This document shows, piece after piece, positions 34,992 to 43,086 of a DNA stretch of 64,000 bases (position 1 is its first letter; each line of letters starts with the position of its first letter). The position numbers and the translations under genes were made by a program. A model generated the notes under the pieces. It saw nothing but the letters and a program-made list of their open reading frames with translations, was not told the origin of the DNA and did not search any database. Origin of the DNA: Gordonia terrae (lineage in GTDB: Bacteria > Actinomycetota > Actinomycetes > Mycobacteriales > Mycobacteriaceae); NCBI RefSeq assembly GCF_001698225.1, contig NZ_CP016594.1, positions 3,844,001 through 3,908,000 on the forward strand, read 5' to 3'.

Positions 34992-35127
34992 GACGGGCGC
35001 CGGGAGCGGAGCGAGCGGGCCCAGGTGTCGACGGGCGCCGGGAGCGGAGCGAGCGGGCCCAGGTGTCGACGGGCGCCGGGAGCGGAGCGAGCGGGCCCAG
35101 GTGCGACGGGCGCCGGGAGCGGAGCGA
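34992..35127. repeat. 38-bp tandem repeat, about 3.6 copies
   Basis: Units start at 34992, 35030, 35068 and 35105 with GACGGGCGCCGGGAGCGGAG; the first two are identical 38-mers, the third lacks one base, the fourth is partial (23 bp). Each unit contains the palindromes GGCGCC and GGGCCC and the GGAGCGGAGCGAGC string common in actinobacterial intergenic DNA. It fills almost the entire gap between the ssuD stop and the antiporter start. Confidence 0.92.
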
Positions 35128-35129
35128 CG

Positions 35130-36224
35130 TCAGCTCAGGGCACCGACGCGATCCCGGATCACCGGCAGCACACCTTCGGCGAACCAGTGCGCCTCTTCGA
35201 TGTGCGGATAGCCCGACAGGATGAAGTGTGCGAACCCTTCGGATTCGTACTCGCCGATGAGCGCCGCGACCTCGTCGTAGCTGCCCACGAGTGCAGTGCC
35301 GGCTCCTCCGCGGATGAGGCCGACACCCGCCCACAGACCGGGATGGATCTCGAGGGCGTCGCGCCGTCCGCCGTGCAGTTCGGCCATTCGTCGCTGACCG
35401 GTCGAGTCCGAGCCCGAGTGCAGGGCGAAGGCCGTCGCGATCTCCTCGTCGGAGATCCCCTGCAGCAGGGTGTCGGCTACGCGCCACGCCTCCGCGGAGG
35501 TCTCGCGTGCGATGACGTGAAGTCGCACACCGTATTCCAGCGACCGGCCGACGGCCGACGCGCGGCGCGCCACTTCCGCGATCTTCTCCCCCGCCACCGC
35601 AGGCGGTTCGCCCCACGTGAGATAGACCTCGGCCCGTGACGCGGCGACCGTCAGCGCCGGATCCGACGAGCCGCCGAAGAAGATCTGCGGCTTGACCACC
35701 GGCGGATCGGGCAGGAACGCCCCGGCTATCTGATAGAACTCACCGTCGAAATCGACTGTCTCGCCGGACCAGAGCCGCTCGACGATCTGCAGGAACTCGT
35801 CGGTGCGCGCATAGCGGCGATCGTGGTCGACCCAGTCACCGAATCGTCGTTGCTCCACCTCGTCGCCGCCGGTCACGATGTTGACCGCAACCCGTCCGCC
35901 CGAGAACCGTTGGAGCGTCGCGGTCTGCTGCGCCGCGAGGGTCGGCGAGATCAGCCCGGGCCGGAACGCCACGAGGAACTTCAGTTGCTCGGTGTGCGTG
36001 ATCGCGGCGGCGGTGGTGAGCCACGCGTCCTCGCACCAGGTTCCGGTCGGGGTCAGGACACTCTCGTAGCCGAGCCGGTCGGCGGTGCGTGCGACGTCGA
36101 TCAGATAAGGCAGTTCCGGCGCCCGGTAACCCGGGGGATGCCGTTTGGTCGCTGATGCGTGCGAGGCGCCGACGATTCCGCGGCTGTCGCCTGCGGTCGG
36201 CAGAAACCAGTGGAAATGACTCAC
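35130..36224 (-). CDS. ssuD: FMNH2-dependent alkanesulfonate monooxygenase SsuD
   Basis: 364 aa LLM-class flavin monooxygenase that releases sulfite and an aldehyde from alkanesulfonates when sulfate is scarce. SsuD signatures are seen in HFHWFLPTAGDSRGI, GYESVLTPTGTWCEDAWL, KFLVAFRPGLISPTLAAQQ and VNIVTGGD. Last gene of the ssuC-B-A-D order on the minus strand, 32 bp after ssuA. No NADPH:FMN reductase (ssuE) is in the window, so reduced flavin must come from elsewhere. Confidence 0.93.
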   Translation of the reverse strand: MSHFHWFLPTAGDSRGIVGASHASATKRHPPGYRAPELPYLIDVARTADRLGYESVLTPTGTWCEDAWLTTAAAITHTEQLKFLVAFRPGLISPTLAAQQTATLQRFSGGRVAVNIVTGGDEVEQRRFGDWVDHDRRYARTDEFLQIVERLWSGETVDFDGEFYQIAGAFLPDPPVVKPQIFFGGSSDPALTVAASRAEVYLTWGEPPAVAGEKIAEVARRASAVGRSLEYGVRLHVIARETSAEAWRVADTLLQGISDEEIATAFALHSGSDSTGQRRMAELHGGRRDALEIHPGLWAGVGLIRGGAGTALVGSYDEVAALIGEYESEGFAHFILSGYPHIEEAHWFAEGVLPVIRDRVGALS

Positions 36225-36256
36225 GAAGATCCCTTCCTGCGGATGGATGGGCGGGT

Positions 36257-37330
36257 CTAGGACTGAGGCGTACCGAACAGCGGTGCCAGCGATTCGTCGT
36301 AGCGGTTGTCGACGAATGACGCGAAATCGACCTGTCCCTGCAGCTGACCGGAGTCGGCGAAGGCGTCGGCGAGTTTCTGCTGCGACGCCACGACGCTGTC
36401 GTCGAGTGCGATGGCGGGCCGCAGGCTGCGGCCCTGCGCGACCTTGCCTGCCCGCGGATCGATCCCGACCTCGGCGGAGTACTGCTCGGCCCAGGCATCC
36501 GGGTTCGCCTTCGCCCAGTTCGCGGCGCGCGCGATGCCGGTCGCGAGTTCTCGGATCGCGGTGTTGCGACGCGGGTCGGCGAGCGCCTCGTCACCGGCGA
36601 TACCGAAGCCGAAGCCGTTGGAGACGCCCTCGGCGGTGACGAGCGTCTTCGGAGTGTTCTCGAGCTGCACGATCGCGGTGTACGGATCCCAGATCGCCCA
36701 CGCGTCGACGCTGCCGGAAGTGAACGCCGACAACGCATCCGCAGGCTGCAGGAACACCGGTTCGACGTCCTTGCCGGGCCCGAGGGTCAGGTTGACCTTG
36801 TTCAGTTGCAGCAACAGATGTCCATGTGCCGAGCTGCCCTTCGCCACGGCGACCTTCTTGCCCTTGAGGTCGGCGACCGAGGCCAGGGGTGAGTTGCCCG
36901 GGATCAGGATCGCGTCGCCGCTGGCGTTGTTCGCGTACCCGGTGACGATCTTGACCTTCGCGTTCGCCGCTGCGCCGAAGATGGGCGGCGTGTTCCCGGT
37001 GACGGCGAAGTCGATCTTGCCCGCCGTCGCGGCCTCGATCTGCGGTGGGCCGGAGGTGAACGTGGAGAATTCGACGGTGAACGGGAGCTTCTCGAGCTCG
37101 CCCGAGGCACGCAGCAGGGCTTCGGTGCCGCCCTTTTGGTCTCCGACACGCAGAGTGAGGTCCTGCAGCGAGGCGACGTCGACCGTCTCGTTCGCGATCG
37201 ATTCGGCGTTGTCCTCGCGTTGGACACATCCTGCGAGGCCCATGGTCAGGGCGGCGGTGGCCAGCACGGCGGCGAACACACGGCGTCGTCGGGGACGGGC
37301 GGAACGCACGAGGGCAGGGTCGTTGGTCAT
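36257..37330 (-). CDS. ssuA: Sulfonate ABC transporter substrate-binding lipoprotein
   Basis: 357 aa. An Arg-rich start and hydrophobic segment lead to the lipobox MGLAGC with Cys35. The mature protein is a type-2 periplasmic-binding fold with LRVGDQKGGTEALLRASGEL, FTSGPPQIEAATAGKIDFAVTGN and DLKGKKVAVAKGSSAHGHLL, the pattern of SsuA/TauA aliphatic-sulfonate receptors. Located between ssuB and ssuD with 32-bp spacers on both sides. Confidence 0.92.
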   Translation of the reverse strand: MTNDPALVRSARPRRRRVFAAVLATAALTMGLAGCVQREDNAESIANETVDVASLQDLTLRVGDQKGGTEALLRASGELEKLPFTVEFSTFTSGPPQIEAATAGKIDFAVTGNTPPIFGAAANAKVKIVTGYANNASGDAILIPGNSPLASVADLKGKKVAVAKGSSAHGHLLLQLNKVNLTLGPGKDVEPVFLQPADALSAFTSGSVDAWAIWDPYTAIVQLENTPKTLVTAEGVSNGFGFGIAGDEALADPRRNTAIRELATGIARAANWAKANPDAWAEQYSAEVGIDPRAGKVAQGRSLRPAIALDDSVVASQQKLADAFADSGQLQGQVDFASFVDNRYDESLAPLFGTPQS

Positions 37331-37362
37331 CGAGGGTGCTTTCGGGTTCAGGGGTGGACTGG

Positions 37363-38151
37363 TCAGCGCGTCGTGTCGGCAACGCCGAGGGCGGTCAGCA
37401 ATTCAGCTCGCAGGCGCGGGATCTCGGAGTCGGGATCGTCGGGTTCACCGGTATGCCGCGGGCGCGGCACGGCGAGGTCTTCGACGATCGTGCCGCCGGC
37501 GAGGACGACGACGCGGTCGGCGAGCCGCAGCGCCTCGTCGACGTCGTGGGTGACGAGCAGCGCGCCGAAACCGTTGTCGCGCCAGAGACGAATGAGCAAC
37601 TCGTGCATCGTGCGTCGGGTGAGTGCATCGAGGGCACCGAACGGCTCGTCGAGCAGCAGGAGCTGCGGACGTGCGACGAGGGCACGGGCGAGTGAGACCC
37701 GTTGCGCCTGGCCGCCCGAGAGCTGCGCGGGCCAGGCACCTGTCTTGTCGCTGAGACCCACCTCGTCGAGAGTGTGGCGCGCCCGCTCCCTGGCCTGCGA
37801 CTTGCCGACCTTCTCGCGCACGAGGCCGAAGGCGACGTTCTGCAACACGGTGCGCCAGGGAAAGAGTCGCGGTTCCTGGAACGACACCGCCGGGTGGCCT
37901 GCGGTGCGCACGGTGCCCGCCTCGGTGGTCGACAGGCCGGCGAGAAGTCGCAGCAGCGTCGACTTCCCGCTGCCGCTGCGTCCGATGAGCGCGACGATCT
38001 CGTGCGCGCCGACTCGCAGCGTGACGTCGCGCAGCACGGGATTGTCCCCGTAGCTCAGGCTGGCGTGTTCGACTTCGGCGGCGTAGGCGACCGGGCCGGC
38101 GGGCTTCTCGGCGAGCGGAACCTCGAGATCTCGGGTGGCGATGGCGGTCAT
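37363..38151 (-). CDS. ssuB: Sulfonate ABC transporter ATP-binding protein
   Basis: 262 aa ABC ATPase. Walker A ALIGRSGSGKSTLLRLLAG, Q-loop AVSFQEPRLFPWRTVLQN, signature QLSGGQAQRVSLARALV, Walker B LLLLDEPFGALDALTR and switch His (LLVTHDVDEAL) are all intact. The sequence class (nitrate/sulfonate/taurine) and position between ssuC and ssuA support the assignment. Confidence 0.93.
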   Translation of the reverse strand: MTAIATRDLEVPLAEKPAGPVAYAAEVEHASLSYGDNPVLRDVTLRVGAHEIVALIGRSGSGKSTLLRLLAGLSTTEAGTVRTAGHPAVSFQEPRLFPWRTVLQNVAFGLVREKVGKSQARERARHTLDEVGLSDKTGAWPAQLSGGQAQRVSLARALVARPQLLLLDEPFGALDALTRRTMHELLIRLWRDNGFGALLVTHDVDEALRLADRVVVLAGGTIVEDLAVPRPRHTGEPDDPDSEIPRLRAELLTALGVADTTR

Positions 38152-38191
38152 GATCGGGCCTCCTTGACTCGGGATGTTCGGGATGGGACCG

Positions 38192-39043
38192 TCACCGGTT
38201 CTGGTACCGCGTCGTGTAGCGCTCCAACGCCCGCACGATGGCGTCGGTGATCAATCCCAGTGCGGCGTAGACGATCAGGCCGAAGAAGATGATGTCGGTG
38301 CGTAAGAAGTCACGAGCGTTGTTGATCAGGTATCCCAGTCCGGAGGTCGCCGCGATCTGCTCGGCGACAATCAGGCTCAACCAGGCGATGGCCAGGGCCT
38401 GTCGGAGGCCGACGAGGATCTGCGGCATCGCGCCGGGGATGATGAGGTCCCGGACGGTGGTCAGCCGCGAGAAGCCCAGGACCCGCGCAGTTTCCACCAA
38501 CCGTCCGTCGATCTGGCGAATCGCGGCCGACGTGTTGAGATAGAGCGGGAACAGTGCGCCCAGTGACACCAGCAGGACTTTCGGCATCTCGCCGATGCCG
38601 AACCACAGGATGAACAACGGGATCAGACCGAACAGCGGAAGTGCGCGGATCGCTTGCATGTTCGGGTCGATGGCCGAGTCGGCGAACTTGCTCAGTCCGA
38701 CCAGCAGGCCGAGCCCGATCCCGACCGCGACGCCGATCGTCAGTCCGATCGCGACCCGCTGCGCCGACGCCGCGATGGCGTCGAGGAGCTGCCCATTGCC
38801 GAGGACTTCCCAGCCGGCTTCGGCGATCAGCGACGGTGCGGGCAGCTTGTCCTGCGGGATGATCCCCAGTGCGCTGCCCACCTGCCAGAGCACGAGGACC
38901 GCGACGGGCGACAGGGCGCGCAGGGTCGTGTGCAGCCGGGAGGATCTGGCTGCCTTGACCGACGCCGATGAGTCATCCGGCGAACCCGGCTTCGCTGCTC
39001 GCGGGACGCCGGGCGCGCTGATGCTGAGTGTTCGGTCGGCCAC
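38192..39043 (-). CDS. ssuC: Sulfonate ABC transporter permease
   Basis: 283 aa membrane protein with about six helices. The EAA-like loop is in LIIPGAMPQILVGLRQALAIA, and LPLFGLIPLFILWFGIGEMPK matches SsuC/NrtB permeases. First gene of the operon. The start may be GTG 39043 or TTG 39052; neither shows a clear ribosome binding site. The upstream 106 bp presumably carry the sulfur-starvation promoter, but I see no recognisable regulator site. Confidence 0.92.
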   Translation of the reverse strand: MADRTLSISAPGVPRAAKPGSPDDSSASVKAARSSRLHTTLRALSPVAVLVLWQVGSALGIIPQDKLPAPSLIAEAGWEVLGNGQLLDAIAASAQRVAIGLTIGVAVGIGLGLLVGLSKFADSAIDPNMQAIRALPLFGLIPLFILWFGIGEMPKVLLVSLGALFPLYLNTSAAIRQIDGRLVETARVLGFSRLTTVRDLIIPGAMPQILVGLRQALAIAWLSLIVAEQIAATSGLGYLINNARDFLRTDIIFFGLIVYAALGLITDAIVRALERYTTRYQNR

Positions 39044-39158
39044 GTGCGGCAACGTTACGAATCGGGAAACACTCGCGACACCGTTGAGGTCAGCGTGAGC
39101 ACAAGTAGGTCGCGGGCCCCGGCATTCGCGTACTGCGAGCGTTCGGCCCCGTGTGACC

Positions 39159-39758
39159 TCAGCTCCGCTTGATCGTGATCCCGGTCATCCCCGACGCCGA
39201 ACCGGTCAGTTCGATCACCGGTCCGCCCGGACGCGTCGGCGCACCGGCCTTGTCCTTCACCTTCGACCATCCGGACAGTTGCAGGTCCCCGTATCGGATC
39301 TCGTGATCGGGACCGATCCGCAGCTTCACCGTGGTGACGGACACCTGGAACTGCAGCGTCGTCGACGGCCCGGGGAACGACGCGTGGGTGAAATCCAGAT
39401 CGACGGTGCCCATGCTGCCGGTGACGAGGGTCGACGGCGGGACGTGCCAGGTCCCCTTGCGTCGAACCGTGTCCCATTCGGCCGCCAGGTGCACGGGTGC
39501 GGCCGACGGCACGGCGACGGCCGGAGTCGCGGCAGCGGCTGGACTCGGGTCGTTGAACAGGCGACCGGCGTTCGGCAGGTTCGCCAAGACGGCTCGCAGG
39601 TCGGCGCGGGTCTTCGCCGCATACACGAGGCCCGATCGGTCCTCGAACTCCGCGATCTCCAGGTAACCGGCGGAGAAGGCGTCGTTCAGCAGGGTGACGG
39701 CACGTTCGCGTTCCGGGTTTCCGACCCGAAGATCGTCGTCGGGGAGGCGGTCGACCAT
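39159..39758 (-). CDS. DUF1707 SHOCT-like domain protein
   Basis: 199 aa. The N-terminal DUF1707 domain (LPDDDLRVGNPERERAVTLL, then GYLEIAEFEDRSGLVYAAKTRADLRAVLANLP) is followed by an Ala/Pro linker and a C-terminal beta-rich domain (GTVDLDFTHASFPGPST, VKLRIGPDHEIRYGDLQLSG) like the cell-wall-active antibiotic response/LiaF-type domain. No membrane helix. ATG 39758 is preferred; GTG 39767 is possible. Function unknown; DUF1707 proteins are typical of mycolata and streptomycetes. Confidence 0.82.
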   Translation of the reverse strand: MVDRLPDDDLRVGNPERERAVTLLNDAFSAGYLEIAEFEDRSGLVYAAKTRADLRAVLANLPNAGRLFNDPSPAAAATPAVAVPSAAPVHLAAEWDTVRRKGTWHVPPSTLVTGSMGTVDLDFTHASFPGPSTTLQFQVSVTTVKLRIGPDHEIRYGDLQLSGWSKVKDKAGAPTRPGGPVIELTGSASGMTGITIKRS

Positions 39759-39825
39759 GCCTTCCACCCTATTGCACCGCGCCGCGGCGTTGTTCGCGGC
39801 ACGAGCGCCGGTGGTCGCGGCTCGA

Positions 39826-41061
39826 TCAGTTCCGCGGGATCGGCGGCGCGGCGTCGGGTGCCATCAACGCGCCGATCTGCGCGAAGATCGGGTTGCCGCC
39901 GTTGTCGTAGGAGCCTTCGGGACCGAACGCCTCGGGGTCGTAGGTCACCGACACCGCGATGGCGATCTTCTCCGACGGCAGATATCCCGCGACCGCGGAG
40001 TACCCGTTGAACAGCGGGTTCTGCACGACCCAGTCGCCGGTGCGGACGACACCCATGCCGTAGGTGTATCGGTCGGTCATCGTCATGCAGGTCGAGCAGC
40101 CGGCCAGTGGGCGCGCCACCCCGCGCAAGCTCGTGGAGACCATCGTGTCGTATGACTCCGACGACAACGTCTCACCCGCGAACAGTTTCCGTGCCGTCGC
40201 CTCGACGTCGTAGATGTTCGACGTCTGGATGGCGCCGTGGGTGATGCTCCACGAGGGGTTCCAGCCGGTGGTCTCCTCGTAGAAGGGTGTCGTCGGTGGA
40301 AGGTTCAGAATCCCGCGTCGCTCCGACGAATAGGCGTGCAGGGCGGGTTCGGGGATCACCGCTGTCAGATCCGAGACCGTGTTGTCGAGGTCGAGCGGTT
40401 CGGAGATCCGCTGCCGGAGCAGATCGGCGACCGACTCGCCGGTGATCTTCTCGAGAGCCAGCCCGAGGATCACGTAGTTGGTGTGCGCGTAGTTCCAGTT
40501 GGTTCCCGGTTGGTAGAGCAACGGCTTGTCCACGGCGTAGGACAGCATCTCCTCGGTCGTCCACGCTTTGAACGGGTTCGTCAGCTCCTCGGTCTCGAAT
40601 GCGTCGTTGCCGAGCACGTAGTCCTGGTATCCGGACGTCATCGTCGCCAGTTGCCGCAGAGTCACCCGGTCGCTGTTGGGGATCTGGGGAACCCATTTCG
40701 CGATGATGTCGTCGAGACCGACGGTCTTCTCGTCGGCGAGTTGCAAGAGCACGGCCGCGACGTAGGCGATGGCGACGGAACCGTTGCGGAAGTGCATGTC
40801 CGTGGTCGCGGGGACACCGGTCTGCGATTCGCCGAACGCCTTGGTGATCACGTCCTGCCCGTCGTCGGTGACACGCACGATCGCCGACTTCAGGTGTTTG
40901 GTCTCCATCAGATCTTCGACGATCCGCTCGATCTGCGCCGCCTGCTGTGGGTTCGACGACGCGGCCGAAGAGGTCGCGGATTCGGAGCCGCCGTCGGTAC
41001 CGCATGCGGCGAGCGCGACCGCAAGGATCACGACAACCAGCGTCGACCAGCGCTTTCGCAT
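39826..41061 (-). CDS. Serine-hydrolase/beta-lactamase-fold lipoprotein with degraded catalytic motifs
   Basis: 411 aa. Signal peptide with lipobox ending at Cys20 (LAVALAAC). The rest aligns by pattern with class C beta-lactamase/DD-peptidase family proteins: LRQLATMTSGYQDYV, then WNYAHTNYVILGLALEKITG and LRQRISEPLDLDNTV. The nucleophile motif S-x-x-K reads Ser95-Val-Ala-Ile98, the Y-x-N motif reads Tyr191-Ala-His193, and no H/K-x-G triad is visible near FNGYSAVAGYLPSEK. The protein is full length and the frame intact, so it may be a non-catalytic surface protein rather than a pseudogene. Confidence 0.8.
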   Translation of the reverse strand: MRKRWSTLVVVILAVALAACGTDGGSESATSSAASSNPQQAAQIERIVEDLMETKHLKSAIVRVTDDGQDVITKAFGESQTGVPATTDMHFRNGSVAIAYVAAVLLQLADEKTVGLDDIIAKWVPQIPNSDRVTLRQLATMTSGYQDYVLGNDAFETEELTNPFKAWTTEEMLSYAVDKPLLYQPGTNWNYAHTNYVILGLALEKITGESVADLLRQRISEPLDLDNTVSDLTAVIPEPALHAYSSERRGILNLPPTTPFYEETTGWNPSWSITHGAIQTSNIYDVEATARKLFAGETLSSESYDTMVSTSLRGVARPLAGCSTCMTMTDRYTYGMGVVRTGDWVVQNPLFNGYSAVAGYLPSEKIAIAVSVTYDPEAFGPEGSYDNGGNPIFAQIGALMAPDAAPPIPRN

Positions 41062-41159
41062 CCTGGGATTGTTCCACGAGCGCAGAACTCCTGTCGGCGA
41101 CTTCGGCGATCCCGGAGTAGCGTCGATCCCGTCCGCGCGGCGGACGGAGGAGGGCGTCG

Positions 41160-42053
41160 ATGACAGCAGGACACGCGACCGGCCCGGCGGCGGTTTCGAT
41201 GCCGAGGCCGATGCCGACCGCGTTCATCGGGCATGGCAACCCGATGAACGCACTCGAACGCAACAGGTACACCGAGGCCTGGGCCGCCCTGGGCGCATCG
41301 GTGCCCAGACCCCGCGCGATCCTGGTGATCTCGGCGCACTGGTACACCAACGCCACCGCGGTCACCGCGATGCCGCGGCCGCGCACCATCCACGACTTCT
41401 ACGGCTTCCCGCAGGACCTCTTCGACGTCGAGTACCCCGCCCCGGGAGATCCGGATGTCGCCGACATGGTTGCCGATGTCGTCAAACCCACATGGTGCGG
41501 TCACGACGTCGACAGTTGGGGCATCGACCACGGGACCTGGTCGGTCCTCGTCCACACGTTCCCGGATGCGTCGATACCCGTACTGCAGTTGTCGCTCAAC
41601 GCCTTCAAGGACTTCGAGCACCACTACGACCTGGGCCGCAGGCTCGCGCCGCTTCGAGAACAGGGTGTGCTGATCATCGGCAGCGGCAACATCGTGCACA
41701 ACCTGCGGGCGGTCGACTTCGCCAAGTCCGACAGCGGATTCGACTGGGCCAACCGATTCGACGATGCCGCCCGAGAGGTGTTGCAGGACAACCCGTCCGA
41801 CATCCTCAGCCTGGACGGACATCCCGACTTCGACAAGTCCGTGCCGACTCCCGACCACTACCTGCCGTTGCTCTACATCGCCGGACTGGCCGGCGACTCG
41901 CCCCTGGACCTGTTGGTGAACGGCCATGCCGCCGGGTCGATCTCGATGGCCGCCTACACGCACGGGCTCGACGTCGAGCCCTCGGGGTCCGGCGCCGACG
42001 CTCCGGCCGCCGAACTACCCGAGGGGTTTCCGACACTCAACTCGAACCTGTGA
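41160..42053 (+). CDS. LigB-type class III extradiol dioxygenase (4,5-DOPA dioxygenase-like, YgiD)
   Basis: 297 aa non-haem metal enzyme family that cleaves catechol-type rings; bacterial YgiD acts on DOPA in vitro. Metal-ligand candidates are His in TAFIGHGNPMNALE, ILVISAHWYT and IDHGTWSVL, with the later His in GSGNIVHNLRAVDF; the C-terminal TPDHYLPLLYIAGLAGD is family-typical. The physiological substrate is unknown. Slightly long because of a 20-residue polar N-terminus; it is convergent with the SRPBCC gene, 3 bp apart. Confidence 0.87.
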   Translation: MTAGHATGPAAVSMPRPMPTAFIGHGNPMNALERNRYTEAWAALGASVPRPRAILVISAHWYTNATAVTAMPRPRTIHDFYGFPQDLFDVEYPAPGDPDVADMVADVVKPTWCGHDVDSWGIDHGTWSVLVHTFPDASIPVLQLSLNAFKDFEHHYDLGRRLAPLREQGVLIIGSGNIVHNLRAVDFAKSDSGFDWANRFDDAAREVLQDNPSDILSLDGHPDFDKSVPTPDHYLPLLYIAGLAGDSPLDLLVNGHAAGSISMAAYTHGLDVEPSGSGADAPAAELPEGFPTLNSNL

Positions 42054-42056
42054 GCC

Positions 42057-42542
42057 TCAGGCCGCGAGGAACTCGTCGATCTGGTTGATCGCCGAGGACG
42101 CACCTTCGACGACGCCCATGTCGAGCACCTTCTGCAATGCCTCGGCCGAGTCATAGGTGCTGATGTAGGTGGCGACCGTCGTGCCGTCTTTCTCGGTGAA
42201 CGCGTAGGAGTTCCGAGACTCCGGCATGTCGGTGATCGGGTTGAGGTCCCCATCGGCGAAGCCGTCGAGGAAGGTGAAGCCGGTGGGCTCGTCGACGGAC
42301 TCGACCTTCCAGTAGCCGCCGAACTTCTCCCCCTCGGGACTCGTCATGTAGTAGGTGACCCGACCGCCGGGGCGGAGGTCGTGGTCGACGACGGTGGCCG
42401 GGTAGGTCGGCGGGCCCCAGATCTTCTCGAGCTGGCGCGGGTCGGCGTAGATCTGCCACACGCGGTCGATCGGCGCCGCGAATTCGGCATTGATGGTGAT
42501 GGTGCGGGCGTCGAGGTCCGGCGTCACGTCGATGACAGGCAT
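42057..42542 (-). CDS. SRPBCC/AHSA1-type domain protein
   Basis: 161 aa START-like fold with ITINAEFAAPIDRVWQIYAD, GPPTYPATVVDHDLRPGGRV and YWKVESVDEPTGFTFLDGFA, the activator-of-Hsp90-homologue subgroup common in actinobacteria. It lies 3 bp downstream of an ArsR-type repressor gene, a widespread pairing in which the repressor controls the two-gene operon. Ligand unknown. Confidence 0.9.
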   Translation of the reverse strand: MPVIDVTPDLDARTITINAEFAAPIDRVWQIYADPRQLEKIWGPPTYPATVVDHDLRPGGRVTYYMTSPEGEKFGGYWKVESVDEPTGFTFLDGFADGDLNPITDMPESRNSYAFTEKDGTTVATYISTYDSAEALQKVLDMGVVEGASSAINQIDEFLAA

Positions 42543-42545
42543 TGT

Positions 42546-42917
42546 TCATTCCTCCGATGAGGTTGTGGGTGAGGGTGATTCAAGTGAGAGCAGATCGTCG
42601 ATGCGGGCGATACGACCGCGCCACACCTGTTCGAGCTCGGTGAGCATCGATGCCACCGAACGCACTGCCGCGACGTCGCCACTGGCCAGCTGCTCACGCC
42701 CGGAACGACGCTTGGTGAGCAGGCCGGCCTTCTCCAGGACGGCGACGTGCTTCTGCACTGCCGCGAAGCTCATGTCGTATTTCGCAGCCAGCACCGAGAC
42801 CGAGTGTTCACCGGCGAGCACACGTCGCAGGATGTCGCGACGGGTGCGATCCGACAGCGCGTGGAACAGGGCGTCCGCCCGGTCCTCGTCGGTCGGTTCG
42901 CCCGCGTTCTCGGTCAC
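42546..42917 (-). CDS. ArsR-family winged-helix repressor
   Basis: 123 aa. FHALSDRTRRDILRRVLAGE and AAKYDMSFAAVQKHVAVLEKAG are the classic winged-helix start and recognition helix of the ArsR subgroup that pairs with SRPBCC proteins. No metal-binding Cys motif is present. A perfect palindrome lies 8 bp upstream of its start, the likely operator for autoregulation of the two-gene operon. Confidence 0.92.
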   Translation of the reverse strand: MTENAGEPTDEDRADALFHALSDRTRRDILRRVLAGEHSVSVLAAKYDMSFAAVQKHVAVLEKAGLLTKRRSGREQLASGDVAAVRSVASMLTELEQVWRGRIARIDDLLSLESPSPTTSSEE

Positions 42918-42924
42918 CTCTCAA

Positions 42925-42948
42925 ACATACAACCAATCGGTTGTATGT
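42925..42948. promoter_or_regulatory. Palindromic operator of the ArsR-SRPBCC operon
   Basis: ACATACAACC-AATC-GGTTGTATGT: perfect 10-bp arms with a 4-bp spacer, ending 8 bp upstream of the ArsR start codon. The core ATACAACC-N4-GGTTGTAT is the form expected for repressors of this subgroup. Binding here would block transcription of 42917-42057 and perhaps affect the divergent DszA-like gene, whose start is 139 bp away. Confidence 0.88.
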
Positions 42949-43086
42949 CAAGAGCCTGTTGCGATCACCCCGGGCGCAACCCTCGCCCTCGGCGTTCGGC
43001 GCGCCTTGACTTGTCCCGATCACCTCCCCGCCCGTGGCGGCACCTCCCCGACTCGCTCCGGCGACCCAGACCGAAGGACATCATCC

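Noticed and set aside
34992..35127. CRISPR-like spacing of the 38-bp repeats
   Set aside because: The units are directly adjacent with no unique spacers and there are no cas genes.
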